Shown here piece after piece: positions 37,782-49,549 of a stretch of 64,000 nucleotides of DNA. Origin of the DNA: Parietaria judaica. Its lineage: Eukaryota; Streptophyta; Magnoliopsida; Rosales; Urticaceae. Position 1 is the first letter of the stretch, and each line of letters opens with the position of its first letter. Where the stretch lies: assembly GCA_954871525.1 (NCBI GenBank), contig OX940862.1, forward strand, positions 40,788,232-40,852,231. Reading direction: 5' to 3'. The notes below the pieces were generated by a model, which saw only the letters and a list, made by a program, of their open reading frames with translations, did not search any database and was not told the origin of the DNA. The translations under genes and the position numbers were made by a program.

Positions 37782-38069
37782 ATGTACACCGAGGACGTGC
37801 TAGCCTCTTTTCTCGAGGTTAACAGTGAACACCCTGCAATCCTTGAAGAGTTCGTTCAAGACCTGATAAGGCGTACTGCTGCCACGCTCTCCGAGGATCC
37901 GAACGATGAGGCCTTCCAAGCACGGCCTTCTTCGGTCGTCGTGCTCGAGTTTATGAGGCAGAGTCCTAAGCATTATGCCGCAGTGGAGGAGCTTCTTATG
38001 GACGTCCTGGTTGAGAATGCGGAGTTCGTCATAGAGCAGATCGCCGGCAAAGTTGTTCGGGACGATTGA
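37782..38069 (+). CDS. Small acidic ORF after the antisense ORF
   Basis: A 95-codon frame on the same strand as the antisense ORF. The frame is open further upstream to an acceptor-like TTCTCGCAG near 37749, so it may be a last exon rather than a separate gene. It is rich in Glu and Val (EEFVQDLIRR, VEELLMDVLVENAEFVIEQI) and predicted helical. No known domain was recognised. Confidence 0.35.
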   Translation: MYTEDVLASFLEVNSEHPAILEEFVQDLIRRTAATLSEDPNDEAFQARPSSVVVLEFMRQSPKHYAAVEELLMDVLVENAEFVIEQIAGKVVRDD

Positions 38070-38192
38070 TCTTCATCTGTCTTTTGCAAACTATCTTGTG
38101 GCCGCAATGTATCGAATCTGTAAAGAAATTTATCAATAAAGCTTATTAGACGTGATGTGTTGGTGACGAAGTATGCGGATGTGTATATTCCC

Positions 38193-38196
<4 letters not shown>

Positions 38197-38240
<44 letters not shown>
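38197..38240. repeat. TTA/ATT microsatellite
   Basis: About fourteen TTA units lie inside the gypsy element between the 63-bp array and the antisense ORF. Confidence 0.95.
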
Positions 38241-38245
38241 TATTT

Positions 38246-38434
38246 TTGTCGGCGATGAGCTTGTCGGTATGCACCGGGCTCTGTCGCGATGAAGTGCTTG
38301 GCACTGATTTGTCGGCGATGAGCTTGTCGGTATGCACCAGGCTCTGTCGCGCTGAAGTGCTTGCCACTGATTTGTCGGCGATGAGCTTGGCAGTATGCAC
38401 CGGGCTCTGTCGTGATGAAGTATTTGGCATTTTT
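38246..38434. repeat. Three tandem 63-bp repeats in the gypsy element
   Basis: Copies at 38246-38308, 38309-38371 and 38372-38434 share TTGTCGGCGATGAGCTTG, then GTATGCACC and CTCTGTCG; copies 1 and 2 differ at a few sites and copy 3 is more diverged. The array follows pol in the element's own sense. Tandem arrays in this region of Tat elements are documented sources of plant satellites. Confidence 0.93.
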
Positions 38435-38722
38435 CGCCGTAGTATTTTATGTTGACGACTCGTAACAGCCCAAAATAGAACGAATATTTTTGTCTTAAAA
38501 GATGAGCCTCGTTAAACCCTTCGAGTCCCCCAATGGGTGCGGCTCGCTAGGGAAGAGTACTCCATATGTATTGAATAAGGCCGGAGCCAAACATATAGAT
38601 CCTGAACAAGTAGGGCCGGGATTCCCTTTTAATCAACTTAAAAGAAGAATAATCCTAAAAACAGAAATCGAAAAAGGATATTGAAAAAGGTTGGGGCAAA
38701 AACGGAAAAACACCAATGTCGT

Positions 38723-39860
38723 TTATTGGTAAAATTTCTTCAAGTGCTTGACGTTCCATCTTCTTATGACTTTGATCCCGTCGGTGTTCTTGACCTCGTA
38801 TACTCCTGGCTTGACGATGTGGATAACTGTATACGGCCCTTCCCAACTTTCTCCCAGCTTTCCTGCGTTCATCTCGGCTGTGTTTTGGAAAACCTTCCGG
38901 AGGACCATCTCGCCGACTCGGAACCTTCTCGGGCGCACCATTTTATTGTAAAAACGCGATGGTGTTCTGATAATTGGCGATGTGAACTCTGGCTCGCTCC
39001 CTTCTTTCATTGACGTGGTCGAGTTGATGAAGCAGGTCCTGGTTGTTAGCCTCTTCGTTGCTTGGTGCCCAAGATCGCCGGAAACTGGGGACTCCCACCT
39101 CCACCGGGATCACCGCTTCCACCCCGAATGCCAGAGCGAAAGAAGTTTCACCGGTGGCTGAATGAGGTGTCGTCCGATAATCCCACAGTACCCCTGGGAG
39201 TTCATCCGCCCATAGGCCTTTCTTCTTGTCGAGTCGCTTCTTGATGTTGTCGGTGATCGTTCGATTGACCGCTTTGGCGTTTCCGTTCCCCTAGGGATAT
39301 CTTGGCATCGATGTATTCAGCTTTATCTTCCATCGTGCGCAGAAATCCCTGAACTTCTTCGAGATGAACTGAGAGCCGTTGTCCGCGATGATCTCCCTGG
39401 GGAGTCCGAAGCGAGTGATTATGTTCTTCCAAACATAACTCTCGACGTCGGAATCCTTGATGTTGGCGTAGAACTCAGCCTCGGTCCATTTTGTGAAGAA
39501 GTCCGTGACGACCAGCATGAACCTCTTTTTCCTTGCTCCGATCGGCATAGGACCGACGATGTCCATAGACCACTTCATGAAGGGGTATGGTCGGACACCA
39601 CTGAGAGTTCTTCTGCCGGGCAGTTGATCGCTTGGGCGTGTCGCTGGCACCTCTCGCACCTCTTGGCGTGGTTGATGCAGTCCGCGCGCATTGTCTCCCA
39701 AAAGAAACCTTGCAGCTTGGCTTTCCTCAGCAGGTTGCGTCCGCCAGAGTGGTTTCCGCATTCCCCGTTGTGGATCTCCTGCATGACGTACTCCGCTTCC
39801 TCTTTGCCTAGACAGTGTAGATAGGGACCTACGAGGCTCCTCAAGTAGAGCCTCTTGTTC
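38723..39860 (-). pseudogene. Gypsy integrase, disrupted
   Basis: The HHCC zinc finger (H..H..CERC, about 39640-39800) is in the upstream frame. A frameshift near 39600 leads into the catalytic core with D (WSMDIVGP) and D (IIADNGSQF). An in-frame stop follows NTSMPRYP at 39291-39293. Just beyond it, the place of the catalytic Glu (usually in QAEA) reads Lys. Another stop precedes the C-terminal part (38723-39010; VLRKVFQNTAEMNAGKLGESW, GPYTV), which is the usual Tat C-domain. The product cannot be functional as it stands. Confidence 0.85.
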
Positions 39861-42223
39861 AGGATGGTGTATCGGGAGCTCTTTATCTTTAGTTTTCGTG
39901 CTTCTTGTCGATCTTCGGGTAGCTTCCCTTCGAGCAAGTATGTCCAGATGGGGGTTCTCCAATCTTCCGCTCCGGTATCCTCCACCACTCCTTGCTCTTT
40001 GTCTTCGTCCTCTTCTTCTTCTATATCCTGGATGCTTTCGTCACCGGCTTCCAAAACTTCGTCGCTGCCGCAAGCGTTGTCTTCTTCACCAGCTAGTCCT
40101 TCATCGCCCGTTTTCAATTTCTTCTTGTCGGGGCCTTCTCCTCTTTTGATGCTGGGTTTTTGCACCATCTCCACCGTAATCGATCGGAGCTCGCCCGCTT
40201 GGGTGGTTGACCCCAGACTTGCCAAAGCATCTGCGTGGTTGTTATCTCCCCTGGACACCTGTGTCAAGGTGAAGAAATCGAACTTCTTCTCGAGGGACTT
40301 GACAACCCCGGCGTAGGCCTCCATTCTCTCGTCGTTCGTCTCATACTCCCCACTGACCTGTTTCACGACCAGCTGAGAATCCAAGAAAGCCTTCAGGTTC
40401 TTGACCCCGATGGCTAGGGCGGACTGCATCCCGACGATGAGAGCCTCGTACTCTGCTTCGTTATTGGTGGAGCGATATGCGAGACGGCAAGCTTTCTCTA
40501 TTATTTCTCCCATCGGGGAGATAAGCCTGATCCCGATTCCTGATCCCGTCGAGGTTGATGATCCGTCGACGCCGAGCCTCCAAGTGCCGGCCTCTTCGCT
40601 CAATTCCACGGGCTCCTTCGGCAGTTTGATGAGGAAGTCTGCTAATACTTGTGACTTCAGGCTCGTCCGCAGCTGGTACTCGATGTCATATGCCCCCAAC
40701 TTTATGTTCCACTTTGTGATCCTGCCGGATTGATTTGGGCTCTGAATGATGGAGCGTATCGGCCTATCCGTCATAACGATGATAGTGTGGGCTTGGAAGT
40801 GGAAACGCAGCCTCTCCGATGCGTCGTAAACGGCCAGCGCCAGCTTCTCAATTGTAGGGTACCTTGTTTCAGCATCGAGGAGTTTCCTGCTGATGTAGGA
40901 CACTGACTTCTGTTCTATTTTCTCTTCTCGCACGAGCACCTATCTTATCGCTTGGTCGGACACGGCGATGTATAGATAAAGCGGCTCTCCGGGCTCTGGC
41001 TTTGTCATGACGGGGGGCGATGAGAGGTAAACCTTCAGTGCTTGAAAAGCTTCTTCGTACTTGTCAGTCCACTCGAATTTCTTGTTCTTTCTCAACAGCT
41101 CGTAGAATAGAAGAGTCCGGTCCGCCTGTCGTGAGATGAAGCGTCTCAACGCGTTGATCCTCCCCGTTAGCTTTTGGACTTCTCGTCTATTTTGGGGCGA
41201 CGGCATGCTTTGAACGGCTTCGACCTGTTCGGGATTGGTCTCGATTCCTCTTCGCGTGACCATCTGACCTAGGAATTTTCCGGACGAGACGCCGAAAGTG
41301 CACTTGGTGGGGTTTAGCTTCATCTGATGCTTGTTGAGTACGCCGAAACATTCCTCCAGGTGCTCTACGTGCATCGCCGCCTTCAGGGATTTGACCACCA
41401 TATCGTCGATGTATACCTCCACGCTTTTCCCGATCTGCTCGTGGAACATCTTCGTCATCAGCCTTTGGTACGTCGCTCCGGCGTTCTTTAACCCGAAAGG
41501 CATAAACTTGTAGCAATAGGTCCCTCTTTCGCTGATGAAGGTTGTCTTCTCCTCGTCATCCGGATGCATCCTGATCTGATGATAGCCTGAGTAGGCATCC
41601 ATGAAACTCAGGAGCTCGTACCCGTAAGTGGCCTCAATGAGGCGGTCAATGTGCGGCATCGGAAAGCTATCCTTCGGGCATGCTTTGTTGAGGTCAGTGA
41701 AGTCGACACACACCCTCCACTTGCCGTTCTTATTCTTCACCACAACGGTGTTAGCTAACCACTGGGGGTATTTCACCTCCCGGATGGTTCCCATCGCGAG
41801 CAACTTGTCCACCTCGTCGTTGATGATCTTGTTTCGGTCGGAGGCCATCTTCCTCCGCTTCTGTATGACTGGCTTGTGTCCGGGATCTGTGTTGAGCCGG
41901 TGGGTGACCACCGTTGGATCGATCCCTGGCATGTCTTCGTGGGACCATGCAAAGCTTCCTCGATTCCTCTTCAGAAACTCGATCAGCTGAGCCCTGGTTT
42001 CTGGTTCGAGTCCGACACCTATACCGACGGTCCGAATCGGATCGGAGTCGTCGATGCAGACTTGTTCCACCACTTCAAGTTTCGGGCCTCCCAACCTCTC
42101 TTCGGTGGCTTCGCTTTCTACGTCTTCAACGCTGAGGATCTTGGGAACGCCGGGGGCTCCGCCCTTTCCCTTCTTCTTGCGCCGCTTCTTCCTGATTGCC
42201 GCTGGTGGGGGCGGAGCGGCCAT
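39860..42223 (-). pseudogene. Gypsy reverse transcriptase and RNase H, one nonsense codon
   Basis: The reverse transcriptase lies in 40940-42223, with WRVCVDFTDLNKACPKD, MDAYSGYHQI, FMPFGLKNAGATYQR and the catalytic YIDDMVVKS. A single TAG at 40940-40942 separates it from the connection and RNase H part, which continues in the same frame. RNase H keeps GVDGSS, NNEAEYEAL and DSQLVVKQ near 40280-40570, so its D-E-D residues are visible. Downstream is an acidic linker (EEEDEDKEQG) before the integrase zinc finger. Confidence 0.9.
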
Positions 42224-42232
42224 AGCTAATTG

Positions 42233-43027
42233 CTATTGGTCGGCCGGCTTGCTGCCGCTGCATTTGGCCTTCTCGACAACCTTAAGCGCGCTCATCGCTC
42301 TGTAGGGCATCATGTAGCAGATACGGTAGGCTTCGCCGTTTCCTCGGACTTCGTCGATGGTCCCCTCTACTCGCCCTGGGACTTTGATGCATCGGTGGTA
42401 CGTGGACGGGACAGCCCTCATCGAGTGAATCCAGGGTCTCCCGAGGATCACATTGAAGAGCGATCGTACGTCCAGCACCATGAACTCAGTCATCTGATGG
42501 ACGGTTCCGGCGTAGACGGTGAGATTCACCGTTCCCATCGAAAGGGCTACGTCTCCGTTGAAACCTGACACCTTGCGTGGGCGGCCTCCGATGACGAGGC
42601 CTTCGATCTTCATTCGTGCCAAGAAGTCGTACGTGATAACGTCGACCGAGCTTCCATTGTCCACGAGGATGCGGGCGACGTCGCATCCCCCTATGTTGAG
42701 CTCCAGGACCAGAGCGTCATCGTGCTCGTCGGCGCACACCTCCTCGTTGACGAATTCTATCGTCGTCTTCGGACCGGTCATCCATGCATCTTCCCGAACG
42801 GGCTCTTTTTCTCTGCGCTGGTAGGCTTTAATGTTGTTGATGGAATCCTCGCAGAGACGAGATCCACCCATGATCAGATCGATCCCGGGTCTTGCGGCTG
42901 GTCTTCCGTCGTTCGCGCCTCTTCGGCGCCTCCTGGTTTCCTCCAGCGCGCTGAGCAGGCGCCTCCTGCCGGTTCGGCCATGACAGGCTTTTGTTATTCC
43001 ACGGCTGGGAAGGCTTCTGGGAGACAT
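42233..43027 (-). pseudogene. Gypsy aspartic protease region
   Basis: The frame has the retropepsin-like ILVDNGSSVDVI (D-N-G in place of the usual D-T/S-G) and ILGRPWIH, typical of the plant gypsy protease. It ends at a stop just before the reverse transcriptase frame, so Gag-Pol would need readthrough or this is another break. No independent evidence of function. Confidence 0.8.
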
Positions 43028-44616
43028 TTTGGAATTCTTCCTGCTCGATCTTCCTCTGGATCATCCTTTTCAGGCCGGCGCATTTGTCGGTCGCATGGCC
43101 GTGGAACACGTGGAAGGAGCAATACTTGCTCAAGTCCTTCGGCCATGCTTTCCTCTCGTAACCTCCTCGGCCTCCGGAGAATCCTCCCCGGTTGTTGGAG
43201 AAACTTCCTCGACCTCCGGAGTAACCTCCTCGGCCTTCTGAGAAACCGTTTTGGTTATTGGGGAAGTTTCCCGGCTGGGAGTTTCCTTGCTGATGTCCCC
43301 CCGGCTGATGGCTCCCGTGGTTGTTGGTGGTCCCCTTCTTTCCGTCTACTTGGTAGACTCCATGCCTCGGGACTTTCGGAGCTCTTCGCTCGTCGGGACC
43401 TTATCGGCCTCTTCGGTCTATCCGTTCTCCTTCTCTCCTCGTTCTGGACGACGACCCTTCTCGTCCGCTCTGCTTTCCTTCTTTTCTGGCCTTGTTCGGC
43501 CTTCGGCTTCTTCTTCCAGCCTTTTCCTGATCGCTTTATTCTCCTTTATGTCCATGTAGATCGTCGCTTTGTGGAGGGCATCCTCTATCGAGTGCGGCAA
43601 CGAGATGCATAACTCGTCGTTGAAAGGGGACTGATAGTATAGCCCGTGCTTCAGAGCCTGGACCGAGACGACGTCGTCGATCTTCGGGATCCGGAACATG
43701 ACGTTCTTGAATTTCTCCACGTACTGCCGGAGAGGCTCGTTCTTCCCTTGCTTGACGTCAAAGAGGTTGGACACTGTCAACTCCGTCTGAATGTAGATGG
43801 AGAAGTGCTTCATGAATAGGGCGACCAGCTTGTCGGAGTCGTCGATAGAGCCAGGCGCCAGCCTCGCAAACCAATCACTGGCACGACCTTGCAGGCTTGC
43901 GATGAAGAGTCTGCAGAGGACGGCTTCCTTCCGGGTCTCATCGCCCCCGATGTGATCTGTCGCGATCCGGAACGACTTCACGTGGGTGTAGGGGTCCGTC
44001 TCCCCTTTGTACGGTGTGAGCTTGATCTTCGGCAGCTCTTCCAGTTCTATCCCCCGAATCCTTGTCGTGAATGGGGTGGTCCTGGCTTCTCTCACCATCT
44101 TGTCGATCTCTGGTGCTGAGCTCGTCGCCTGATGCACTTGCGATGCGACTTGCCCGAGCTTTGCCTCATCTTCGATGACATCACTGCCATCGCTTTGGCC
44201 ACCTCTTCGGCCACCCTTGTACGTCCACCGTCGAGTTGTCCGGCGTGGACCCTGGTGTGTTCTCCGGTTGGTTTGCTGTGGCCGGAGGCTGGGCTATGCC
44301 TGTTTGGAAAAGGTTTCTAATGAGCGAAGGGGTTGACATGCCCACCGGTGCGTCCGACGTCAATGCGCCTCCATTGGCGTCTCATCTGGATCCTCGTGCA
44401 GATGACTCCGCTAACTGGTTCGTCGGGTGTGGTCTCTCCGCGCGTTCTAAGAGGCTCGCGAGGCGTCTGTTCTCCACGGCCTGCTCTTCTAGCCTTTCGG
44501 GCAGATTCCTCGGCTTTTTTCGTGGCTTCCGCCATCTTTGCGATGGCTTCGGCCAGCTGTTGTTGCATCCTTTGCATGGCCTGATCCTGGGCGGAGCTAG
44601 CTTCTTCGGCTGACAT
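42828..44616 (-). pseudogene. Gypsy Gag, frameshifted
   Basis: A start-like MSAEEASSAQDQ at 44616 opens a charged coiled-coil N-terminus. The frame changes near 44320 and again near 44137. The capsid-like retrotransposon gag domain is in 43418-44137 (KGETDPYTHVKSF, WFARLAPGSID, FKNVMFRIP). A nucleic-acid-binding knuckle-like YCSFH..HGH.TDKC lies at about 43080-43130 in yet another frame. The lost frame shows the copy is non-coding now. Confidence 0.85.
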
Positions 44617-44664
44617 TCTCCTTCCTCTCTTCGATTTCCTAGCTATGCGATAGAAAGAAATAAA

Positions 44665-44684
44665 GCCCCCTCGGTGGGCGCCAA
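44665..44684 (-). other. Primer-binding site of the gypsy element
   Basis: Immediately inside the 5' LTR the minus strand reads TTGGCGCCCACCGAGGGGGC. This TGGCGCC-type site is common in Tat/Athila elements and is complementary to a tRNA 3' end ending in CCA; the exact tRNA was not assigned. Confidence 0.7.
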
Positions 44685-44686
44685 AC

Positions 44687-45378
44687 TATAGAGGGGGTTT
44701 CCCGACGCCTTGCAGTCACAAGAATAATCGAAAATAACACAAATAATTATGAATCACGAATATCCTTGATTTATTGTGATTCCGAGAGGACCCAGTTTCT
44801 TCCGTTTATTAGCTCGGACAATCGAAGATTACACACTCTATTCCTTGGGAAATCGAGAACACTATGAATAAGCAAACTCGAGAACTCAAGAATAATACTC
44901 TCAAACTCACGATATAATGGTACTCAATGAATTTACACTGAGTTTACATGCATATTTATAGGATTGAAGGGTTTCTAGATTGTTACCACGAATTGTGCTA
45001 GGGTTTCCTTCTTTCTTGCTATGATCGTTGTTGACCTTCTTTATTTGCGTTGGATATCCCACAAAATCCTCAACAGAATGAGCCAGCTTTCTTCCTTTCT
45101 CGCGATCTAGAATAGCTTCCTCTTTTAATTCGATTGGGTTTTCTCGATGAGACTCCTCTTCGATGAGCTTCTATCCGATGCGCTCTCTTGTCGCGATGAG
45201 GTCTTGGTCCCTGGTAGATTCTGACTTCTCGTGGGCTTCATCGCTGTTGGGCCTTTATTCGCTCTATCTTTTGATGGGCCTAGAATCTTTAAGTAACCTT
45301 GTCTCTATTCTTTGTCGTTTGCATATAAAACGACATCAATAGTGTTGAGGGATGATTTGACAAAATCTGACCTTAACA
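44687..45378 (-). repeat. 5' LTR of the gypsy element
   Basis: The LTR matches 33159-33850 across 692 bp. The inner edge reads TATAGAGGGGG instead of TGTAGAGGTCG, so one terminus is mutated. Most mismatches are scattered single bases, with a cluster in the first 20 bp. Confidence 0.93.
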
Positions 45379-46489
45379 ACATTAATTTGAGCACGTCTTG
45401 GCCGAGTTCTTGAACTTCTCGGCTCTCACCTGCTCTTTCTCTATCTCTTCTTAAAGCTCACTTTCTCTCTAGTATAAAAGATTCTAAGTTACAATCTGAG
45501 TCATCTCACGATTACCTTTTTATTAGTTCCCCTGAGCAGGGCCGGCCCTGTGGACCGAGAGCGAGAGGCCCGAGGCGAAGTCTTATTTTGAGGCCTCTTA
45601 ATAATATAATTTTATAAAATCACAAAGCAAAAGTACTAATAAAATTTATACAATAAAGTCTCAAAAACTTAATACAATCTACTTCAAAAAAATTTACAAT
45701 CAAGTAGTCATTTATACAATACGCGTCTAGCGTTTTGTGAAAATATTTGTTGAGAGAACCGAATTGAGATTCTTCTAAAGCTTCTTTTTTTGCATTTTCT
45801 TTTCTTTTTTCTGTTCCCTACTTTGATCTTCGAAATAAACTCATGACATAAAATCCTAAAAACACGATATTAAAAATTACACTTATTATTATCTAATTTA
45901 AATACCTAAACCATGGCCTTCTAATAAATCCATTATCTATTAGATTATGTTTATATCAACAATCAAAACATAAACCATGCACTAGCGTATTTGCATATCA
46001 ATAACACACCTTAAACTTTCCTCTTGACTTCTAGTGCGATGGTGGGCTACATATATATATATATATTTTTTACGGAATGGTAGGTTACTGACTTGCGATT
46101 TGCAGAAGAAGATTGGGGGTTTTACACAATAAAATCTAAACCGTAGCTTAGTTTTTTTTTTTTTTTTTTTTTCTATGGGTAATATTTTGGGCCCCCTCAT
46201 TTAAAGTTAAAATAAAATAAAAACTGGGCCCAAGGCATCTGCCTCTCTTGCCTTATGACGAGACCGAGAGTGCCCTTGAGCTACTTAAGACCTGTTACAA
46301 CATAAGTATAGTTACAACATTAATTGAATAATAGACTCTATAACTCAAATTAGTTGTTCTCCAAGCTCAAACTTGACCTACAATTTGCGTGCAAGCTCTT
46401 GTTTCGCCCTGCTTGCCTTCAACTTTCCCATTTTAGTACAAATGTGTAGTCATAATGAAAGTTTCAACTACAGGTACGAGGGTCCTAAC
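45379..46489. other. Intergenic DNA with a hAT-like remnant (about 45538-46278)
   Basis: CAGGGCCGGCCCTG at 45538 is a typical plant hAT terminal sequence, and GTGCCCTTG ending at 46278 could be the decayed other end; the adjoining GAGACCGAGAG mirrors GACCGAGAGC on the left. No target duplication is visible. The interior is AT-rich with a long T run (46149-46172) and no gene. Confidence 0.45.
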
Positions 46490-47788
46490 CATGGTTTCGA
46501 TTATCGCGATAATCGAGCGATTTATCGCTGAAAACCACTTCTCGGTAACTTATCTCCTCTAATCGTTATCTTTTTATACTTATCGCGATTTTTTCGATTC
46601 GAAAAGCAAGTCACTTATCTCTCAAACTTATCAAGTGTATTTTCTCGAAAAGCAAGCACTTTTCGGTCAAAAACGATAAGTCAACCCTGGTATAAATTTT
46701 TCTTTTTTTGCAGCAGAAGTTCCAACTTCTTTTAATTTCGAAATTTAAATGTATTTTTAGGGTTTTTTTTAGTAGATCTTTAGTGTTTTGATGTTTAAAT
46801 GTTGTATATGTATGAATCATGTCAATTTTTCACATTTTTACTCTATATTTGTAGTAGTTACTTAGAAAGATATTGGGTTGATGAAAGTTAAACTTTGAGT
46901 TTCATATTAATTTAATTGTACATTTTACGTTTTGAATCAAATGTTGTTGAAATTGATTTTTTTTTTGAAGTATATGATGGAATATAGATGAATCAAGATG
47001 GTTTGTGTGATTTTTATTGATTTTTTGCAGATTTGGGTTAAATTTAAGGGTTTATGCAAATTATTTCCAACTGCGACAAAAGTACCAATTTTTCCTAAAA
47101 ATAGTGAATTTGAGATATATTTTAATTTTTTTTCTTCTGTAATTTCATTTTGTAACATTGTATATAATTAGGAAACTATTAGTTTGACATAATTATTTTT
47201 GTAATCGATGTCTTTCTGAATTATGACCTTATTGCGGCAAAAGTACATATTTTTAAAAATTAGTTAAGTTAAGCTAGTTAGTCTATTTTTTTTTATGTAA
47301 AATCATTTTATAACATTGTATATAACTTATAAAATGTGAGGTTGACATAATTATTTTTAATTCGACGTTTTCCCGAATTGCAACCTTATTGCGGCAAAAG
47401 TAATTTTTTTTTGAAATTGGTTAAATTGAGCTAGCTCTTCGTTTTTTTTATGTAACTTCATTTTGTAACATTGTATATAATTCTGATACTGTGATTCTGA
47501 CATAATTAGTTTTGTAATTTAACGTTTTTCAATTATTAAGGAAAATATACATTTAGTATTTTATGTTATAAAAAATATTTTATGTATGAAAAGATATATG
47601 AAAATATTTTATAAGTTTTCCATTGATAAATCTATCGATAAGCGATTAATCTATCGATAAGTTCGATAAGTTTCGGTAACGGAAAACGATAAATTTTATA
47701 GGTTTTCCATCGATAAATCCATCTGCAAACGATTACTCCGTCGATAACAGCAAACGATTTATCGGCAAAAACGGCATTCAAATCCTTG
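46490..47788. mobile_element. 1.3-kb hAT-like non-autonomous element, CAAGG-end family
   Basis: Exact 8-bp duplications GTCCTAAC (46482-46489, 47789-47796) flank it. Its ends are CATGGTTTCGATTATCG and, inverted, CAAGGATTTGAATGCCG, continuing into TTTTTGCCGATAAATCG. Both subterminal regions are dense in CGATAA/TTATCG words. The centre (about 47020-47530) has three degenerate copies of a ~157-bp unit marked by GCGGCAAAAGTA and TAACATTGTATATAA. No transposase frame is present. Confidence 0.75.
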
Positions 47789-47796
47789 GTCCTAAC

Positions 47797-49549
47797 ACAC
47801 AACTTATTACTTGAGCCAAGCGTATGTTTTTCAATTAGATGTCGAACTAAATCAATAAATATTAAATTATATAATTATTGTGAAGTAAACAATAAATTTA
47901 GTTCTTAATGAGTTATTAGGTTTGTTTCTTATAATATTAAAAAATAATAAAAGAGTCTGAATATACATTCGAATATATCATGTCAGTATTGTTAATCTTT
48001 TTTCTCTCAAATAAACCTCCGTTTTAATAGAGCATGTAACACATTTGGTTTTTGCAGATAATTATGTGATCCATATAATATGTTACACGAGGTTTCACCT
48101 ATTTCCGAATTACAGTATATGGTTGGTGAATATGACCAAATTAATCTAATCTTACACTCATTACTCATAGTAATTATATTCCTTGGAAGAATGATAAGTC
48201 AAAAACTTAATCTTGAAGCTCACATAAAAGGTTTGTGATAAAAATAAAAATAAATAGGAAAAACGTATAAGATCGAACTATGTTATTGTATGTATTATTT
48301 TAGATGAGTTAAGTTTCCGATCTTGATATCTAATCATAAAATGTTATTTCTATAAATTAATATAAAGATATATATTTAAGTAAGAAAATATATTTTACAA
48401 CATACTCTATCATTACAATCCATTCTATTAACACTTTAAAAGTGTTCCTTTACACTAAAATAGACATAGATAATGATTTTTTATTTTATTTTTATTTTTT
48501 TACTATGAATTGATGAGATATATTTAATTGAGTTGGATAAGTATACTAGGCATCGAGATAGTGATGCCGATTTTGTCTACTTTATTCCACTTCTTTCAAT
48601 TCTTAAATTTGGCATTAATTGTAATAGAGAGAATCTAAAATCTCAAATACAAAATAGATTGTTGCTTAGGATAATCTAAATGGATGCACCATTAAAGTTC
48701 ATCATTAAAATAAAATTGTCAAAAATTAAGCACTTTTTGTGTATGTGGGAATAAAACTGGGTTTTTAAATTTAACAACCTGGACTCAATTTTTTATTTTT
48801 TAGAAAACTTGAATTCCTAATCCGAGTTTGAAAAAACAGAAAGGGGATTTTGAACATTTTACCAATAGAGAAAATATTTCTTTCGGATCACTCGACTGTT
48901 ACGGGTTAACCCAAGTCGTGGTTCAGCTAGAAGTTAAATTGTGAAAAACGGAACTTATACAAAACGTAGGATGCAAGAACTAAGATCAATTCCTTAACAT
49001 TCTAGCTTATAACGTGAGGTCTTACTCTCGTAACAGGAGCCGGCGTTTTCCTTTCATTAGCTTCTAATCACGAATATAAATGGATAAAAACACGCTCGGC
49101 CCAGCCCTAGACCAAAGGCCCTTCTCCCAATGCAGCTCTGGCCCACCACTGTGGGTCCATGGCCCGAAGCCGACTTCTCGCTCGGTCCTTTGCCACGCCC
49201 GTAATATTAGCCTCTAATATATTCTCCAGGAGAAACAGGATCACTACACTTCATTACACATAATTGAATTCGTTTAAATAATTTTGATAAGGTCCCGAAA
49301 GAGAAGTATATAGTGTCGTTTAAATTAAACCACTGCATTGCACAAACAGAAAATAGTGAAATACGAATATCCGTGTGTGTTTTTGCCTCTCCAAGCCCGG
49401 TTTCAGCCTAGCTTAAGTGTCACGTAAAGTTATTTTTTTTTTATTACTACTAAATTTTAATATTATGTATTAAAGTGGTATAAGATCGTACGTAACGTTA
49501 GTGATTGGTACCTTAATTGACTACAGTTTTAAGTATTTTTAGCGGTAAT
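47797..49549. other. Intergenic DNA upstream of the copia element
   Basis: AT-rich with no recognisable gene. Bases 48890-49250 are GC-richer, contain TTACGGGTTAACCC, and resemble an LTR fragment in composition, but no partner copy or target duplication was found. Confidence 0.55.

Larger units (their letters stand above)
33159..45378 (-). mobile_element. Tat-type Ty3/gypsy LTR retrotransposon, 12.2 kb
   Basis: Two 692-bp LTRs bound the element. About 20 mismatches by eye give roughly 97% identity, so it is a fairly young insertion. The target duplication is ATATT/ACATT (one mismatch). Order on the minus strand: 5' LTR, primer-binding site, gag, protease, reverse transcriptase, RNase H, integrase, tandem repeats, a long ORF in the opposite sense, polypurine tract, 3' LTR. 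The order PR-RT-RH-INT is Ty3/gypsy. The antisense ORF after pol, the PBS TTTGGCGCCCACC and the tandem repeats after pol point to the Tat lineage. Gag and pol carry stops and frameshifts, so this copy is not autonomous. Confidence 0.92.

Noticed and set aside
38246..38434. CRISPR-like array
   Set aside because: The repeats are contiguous with no spacers, inside a plant retrotransposon.
42722..43612. 296-codon plus-strand frame
   Set aside because: Antisense shadow of gypsy gag and protease, with low-complexity Ser/Leu/Phe content.
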